A model generated the notes under the pieces. That model was not told where the DNA came from, made no database searches, and worked only from the letters and a program-made list of their open reading frames with translations. The translations under genes were made by a program, and so were the position numbers. Source: Neelides folsomi (taxonomy: Eukaryota; Arthropoda; Collembola; Neelipleona; Neelidae). Taken from it: 64,000 bases of DNA. The stretch covers positions 1 through 64,000 of the forward strand of contig JAQGBZ010000298.1 of NCBI GenBank assembly GCA_034687125.1. Reading direction: 5' to 3'. Positions 59,849-64,000 of the stretch are shown piece by piece (within the stretch, counting starts at the first letter, position 1; each line of letters opens with the position of its first letter).

Positions 59849-62800
59849 GTTCCAGCGGGCGTGCTCATCGGCGAATCTCTCCAAGTCAGACCTCGGTCCT
59901 AATTGAAGAGATTCGGGTCAATTCCCCATGTCTTGAGATAACACCTCCTATAGGGACGCTGTGTACAAGTGATCGATTCGAACCTCCACTTCCGCAATTA
60001 TAATCCCCCCTTAAACTCCCGCTCACAGCCCTCCTCATTGTTCGGTCAATGGTTGGAGGAAATTCTTCTCTTTTATTTCCATCTTATCGCTCCTTCTTTA
60101 TTACCGTTTGAAAATGATAATGGGTTTTACAATTTATGACATTGCCCTTGATACTAATTAGCCTATAATATCTTCACACTGTTAAAGTCTGGTATAGGGC
60201 TAGTTAATTCTTCCCGTTAGTTGAAACTTAATTGTTTTTCTAATGGCAACCCTTTTTATTGGACATCTATTACGAGGTCCATTATTATTACTTTTTCTCC
60301 TCATCGGAAGGATTTGATTAATTCAAGCCCCATGAATTACATTGATAATAACACGAGACTCACAATCAGTGTTTGAGCCAAGAATTCAAGACCCTTTATA
60401 TCTTTAACTTCTTCCTTGGTACTTATTTTAAAATTTTTACCCTTATCTGCTTATTGAGTTATCAATTTACCAGAGTGTTGAACATAAAAGCTTTAAAATT
60501 TGGTTCTTCGGAGGATCGATACCTGACAAATCAGTTTTGACGGCGTGTGTGTGATAAAACATTAAAAAGGAAGATTTTGTTCCTGAGAGTGAAAGTGGCA
60601 TGGACCATCAACCAATTAGCTATTTTAACAAAAAAAACTTTTGTGTATTTACTTAATTTTTTATATGTTCCTCAGTACAAAAATATTTCTACATATAATC
60701 TGAGTACATGCCTATTATACAAATGACAACATTTATTATTGCTCATAAACCCTATGAAATAATTCTCGTTAAAGTGAAACTTCGGAATTGTTAATTTAAA
60801 TAATGGCACGATTTGGAAATAAATGACATTTCTCTGACAATGATTTTCAAAAACTTTTTTGAAATGATATTGGTTGAATGCTTAACAATTTGTAATTTTA
60901 AATTGTAAATTAATTGGAAGTACCTAATTATACATTGTTAATTATTACTCGTTGTTAATGAACTGAAACTGTATTGATATCCAACTTTTGGCATTTAGTC
61001 TCTGAAAATAAACTCGTTGCTAAATGTTAATAATATACGAGCATATGCTGTTGGTATTATTATTTATATTCTGTACACTAATTATATTTATACTAAATGC
61101 TTAAAATATCACAAACCTAAAAATATAATTAATTAATTCATTGGGTTTAACAATTTTAGCACTGTATTATTAAACTAATTAGTATATTCTAAATTACTTA
61201 GCATGTATCAAATGTTCAATTATAAAATATGTTATGGTTGTGTGTACATAAATGTGAATTATATTTTTAATATGGGTCTGTAATAGTATACCGAACATTT
61301 CAGCGATCTTGCATAAATTTTTTAAAAAAGTATGTGTTTTTTGTGTCCAAAAAATCGATTGAACCAGATTATTTTACCAGGGAAATATTACATAGTTATG
61401 TAGTAATTAGATCTGCTATTAATGTAAATATATTATTATATATTATACTCTTAACGAGTAAATTTTATATCCGTGTCACATTGTTAAAATTGTTATTCAC
61501 ATGAAAATTATTTAGCTGACACTCCAAAAATTTCAAAACTTTAGGTATAAACGCCTACCAAAAATCTGTCAATATCTTTCAGTGTTTGTAAGATATGAAA
61601 TTCACTTTCGGCTACCATATCTTTCTTGGTATAACATCTTCCATGAAATGAAGATTCGGGGGATAATGAAGATTTGGGAATTTCACTGTATAATTACATA
61701 AACGTATTTAATAATAGTTTACATCCGATCAATAACGTATTGTAAGCATGAGTCACAGGATGTGACATGCTGAATCAGACTCTCACGGCCCCGTTTTGTT
61801 TTATGACTGTGAGTCATCGGAGGAGAATTGAACAAGATCAAATCCTCCAACACGCCAGTTGGGTTCCGGACATCAAGCCTTCCACAGCTTATGCCCAACT
61901 CGGAGATTCGATAAATAAAGTCTAAATTGAGTGGCCACTCGCAATTAAAGTCTAATAATTCATTGATTGATTAGATATCCGTTTCATGTGGTTAGTTAGG
62001 AGCGAGTCCGGGACGCTATAATCCCGAGGGAGTTTGGCGGGGGCCGCAGGGTCCCCGCCTTGCTACAATATGTTATATAATATTATTTAAGTACATTACC
62101 AACTCATTCTTATTCTTTCAGATTTAAAAATACAAAAAAGTATAGTACTACAATCCAGATTTTGTAAATATCATCTAATCTATGGTATATAACATGTTAG
62201 GTAAGTTCAATGTGAATTCGATTATCTAATATGAATATTATTTACAAATGTATAATTCACAGTTTCCATATTTGTTATTTATTGTAAATATTGTTGGCAA
62301 ATTGAAGATATAGGAAAGCAGAATTTGTTAAAATAATTTTTATCACACCAACAAACAATAATAATCCCTTTAATATTGACACAGAGATACACAAGCTCAA
62401 TGATATCAATATAAATTAATAGTATATAATATACATAAATATGTATGTGTGTATGAAGTGCCAGAGATCCAGGTTATTTTCTTCTATAGTTTCAAATCAA
62501 AAAGAGGACAACTATGAATGGTTCTCTGGTCGAATCTTTGCATCAAATAAACAAAAATGTTAACATAGAGCTGAAACTTGTTGTGCTAAAATAATATTAC
62601 AATGAACTTGTTAATTGTACAGTAAAATGTAAATAAAGTAAATATAAATTTAGAATTTAAGGGGAAAATAAAGGAATAGTAATAGTTGCCCTTTGAAAAA
62701 TATTAAATCAACCAAAGAAAAAATAACTATTTTTTTAATGATTACTAAATGAAATATTAAAATATTAAAATATTTTTACCTTGATTTTATTAAATTTTTC

Positions 62801-63757
62801 TTTAATAATAAATGACATGAAAGTATAAGAACATGAAGAAATACAATATTTGTACACTCTTGAATTTATAACACGTTATTATGTACCTATAAAAAAGTAA
62901 AAACTTAAACTTGTCATTTCAGTTAAGTACCAGATAAGTATACCTAGAGATATTAAATGTACATTGCTTACATTTAATATGCATTTTTTGTATGTTCTTT
63001 CCTTCTAGTTTGCTCTATCTTATATCTTTCAACGCATTCTCGTAATGTTGTTTCTTTAGATCTGTCAGATCAACAATAAATAGTATATTTTAAGGGTAAA
63101 AAAGAGAATAATTAAAATAATAAGATTTATAAAAAAAGAAAAAATTAAGATATATTAATTCATTTTATGTCATAAATTATTACAGAAAATTTTAATAAAA
63201 TTAAAGATAAAAATAGTTTTAAAACCTGACATAAACATTAATTCTTAAAAATTAATTTTGAAGGAAGCATAAATATTTCTTAAAGGACAATTAATTACAT
63301 TCTAAAAAATAATTAATACAAAATTTTATCAATCTGTTGATTAGTATAAATATAAATATCAATATTATAAATTGTGTCTCATCTCCAATAGCCAGAATCA
63401 AGTGCAGTAATAAAAATAAACAGAGATTAAATACAATTTATTAAAAAAAATCCATGCTTACATATGAACACACATTGTCATAGATACACATTAGTAGTAG
63501 TTGAATTTGCTAAGGTACAATTATGATTATTGAAGCCCACTAATCCGACCCTTGTATTGAAATGGTATTATTAGTGTTTGTGTGAATGAGGAAATGAACA
63601 TGGTTCAAAATAGAACCACACATATGTAATTAATCCATCGATCAATTAAAGCTCAAATCCACATATGGCCCTGAACCCATACATATAATGTATATTAATA
63701 TGGATGAAATCTGCGTAGGTCTTGGTGCAATGTGAAGATAAAGTGAATATGTTAAAC
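59849..63757. other. AT-rich 3' flank of the K2P gene
   Basis: 3.9 kb without a supported gene. The first part should be the K2P 3' UTR; an AATAAA at 61007-61012 is one candidate signal but distant. It becomes very AT-rich beyond 60.4 kb. A GC-rich patch with hairpins lies at about 61750-62060. Confidence 0.5.
61980..62060. repeat. GC-rich hairpin pair, possible transposon end
   Basis: A 7-bp perfect stem GGCGGGG/CCCCGCC (62036-62042 with 62053-62059) sits just after a smaller CGGGA/TCCCG hairpin (about 62009-62026). Both stand out from surroundings that are about 75 percent A+T by eye. Hairpins of this kind mark the 3' ends of Helitron-like elements, but I find no matching terminal CTRR in the right place, so the assignment is weak. 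Confidence 0.35.
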
Positions 63758-63940
63758 TCATTCATCATAAAACGGCAGAGTCGGCGAAGTCGAGAGCACA
63801 TAAATTACATTTTCAAATCCCAAGTCAGGAGAGACTTCCACAGAGGGTTCGAGCTCCGAAACTGTGTTCACTTCATGATCACATCGTATGTCTCCATTTT
63901 GCATACGGGTTGTAAGAAGACATTCCTCCGACCATCCGCA
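63758..63940 (-). CDS. Possible C-terminal exon of a gene entering from the right
   Basis: On the minus strand an acceptor-like tgtag (ending at 63941) is followed by a 61-codon open frame closed by TGA (63758-63760). The frame reads CGWSEECLLTTRMQ and ends LPFYDE, acidic and rich in Ser, Thr and Val, like a protein tail. No domain recognised. The 58 bases to the right of it would be intron. Evidence is limited to frame, acceptor and a locally higher GC content; it may be chance. Confidence 0.3.
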   Translation of the reverse strand, partial: CGWSEECLLTTRMQNGDIRCDHEVNTVSELEPSVEVSPDLGFENVIYVLSTSPTLPFYDE

Positions 63941-64000
63941 CTACATTTTTTACGTTTTATAAAAGGGAGCGGAGGGCTCTGCGGGAATTCGGGGCAGAGA

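Noticed and set aside
59960-60000. tRNA-like GGTTCGAATC on the minus strand
   Set aside because: Flanking bases do not form a T-arm stem and there is no A box.
62036-62059. Rho-independent terminator
   Set aside because: The hairpin resembles one, but the sequence is eukaryotic and no T-run follows.

Overview
The window looks like the nuclear genome of an arthropod-type animal. Its protein-coding genes carry many short GT-AG introns (mostly about 50-120 bp, with pyrimidine-rich tttcag-like acceptors). The V-ATPase G subunit is closest in wording to ecdysozoan versions as I remember them. The window also holds hAT-type non-autonomous transposons and a metazoan receptor kinase, a SWAP-70/DEF6 homologue and a two-pore potassium channel. 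I cannot name the species. All gene models were spliced by hand, and the reading frame closes across every listed junction.

Region 1 (1-23.6 kb) is compact and AT-rich and holds seven genes. A receptor with WSC, two FN3 domains, a TM segment and a tyrosine-kinase-like domain (minus, 147-2667, running off the left edge) is divergent from mitochondrial Era GTPase ERAL1 (plus, 3203-5079). ERAL1 is convergent with a Rieske-FAD/NAD oxidoreductase of the AIFM3 type (minus, 5867-8384). A 4.3 kb gap follows, containing two hAT-type elements with 8-bp target duplications (8691-9105 and 9157-10228). Next come a SWAP-70/DEF6-like PH/coiled-coil protein (plus, 12666-16165) and a complete, intron-bearing diaminopimelate decarboxylase (plus, 16863-19238). 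The region ends with V-ATPase subunit G (minus, 19510-20413) and CDC45 (plus, 20959-23612). The genes are mostly unrelated housekeeping functions and do not form a pathway; two pairs share intergenic promoters of about 540 bp.

Region 2 (23.6-54.65 kb) is about 31 kb with no gene I can support. It alternates between AT-rich islands and more GC-rich stretches with many short purine or pyrimidine runs. I see no transposon in it. It lies upstream of the potassium channel, whose first recognised coding exon begins with a good splice acceptor, so at least one further 5' exon probably lies inside this desert.

Region 3 (54.65-59.85 kb) is a two-pore-domain (K2P) potassium channel in two coding exons. 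They are separated by a 3.7 kb intron inside the first selectivity-filter glycine codon. Its coding sequence is far more GC-rich than the genes of region 1.

Region 4 (59.85-64 kb) is AT-rich and non-coding apart from a GC-rich hairpin patch near 61.75-62.06 kb and a possible C-terminal exon of a minus-strand gene at 63758-63940.

The most unusual content is the diaminopimelate decarboxylase. This is the last enzyme of bacterial and plant lysine synthesis, here an intron-containing animal gene with all the catalytic motifs I can recognise intact, so it is a candidate ancient horizontal transfer. Also notable are the WSC-FN3 receptor with a degenerate ATP-binding lobe, a repeat shared by introns of two neighbouring genes, two GC-AG introns, and a TISFGD second filter in the potassium channel.
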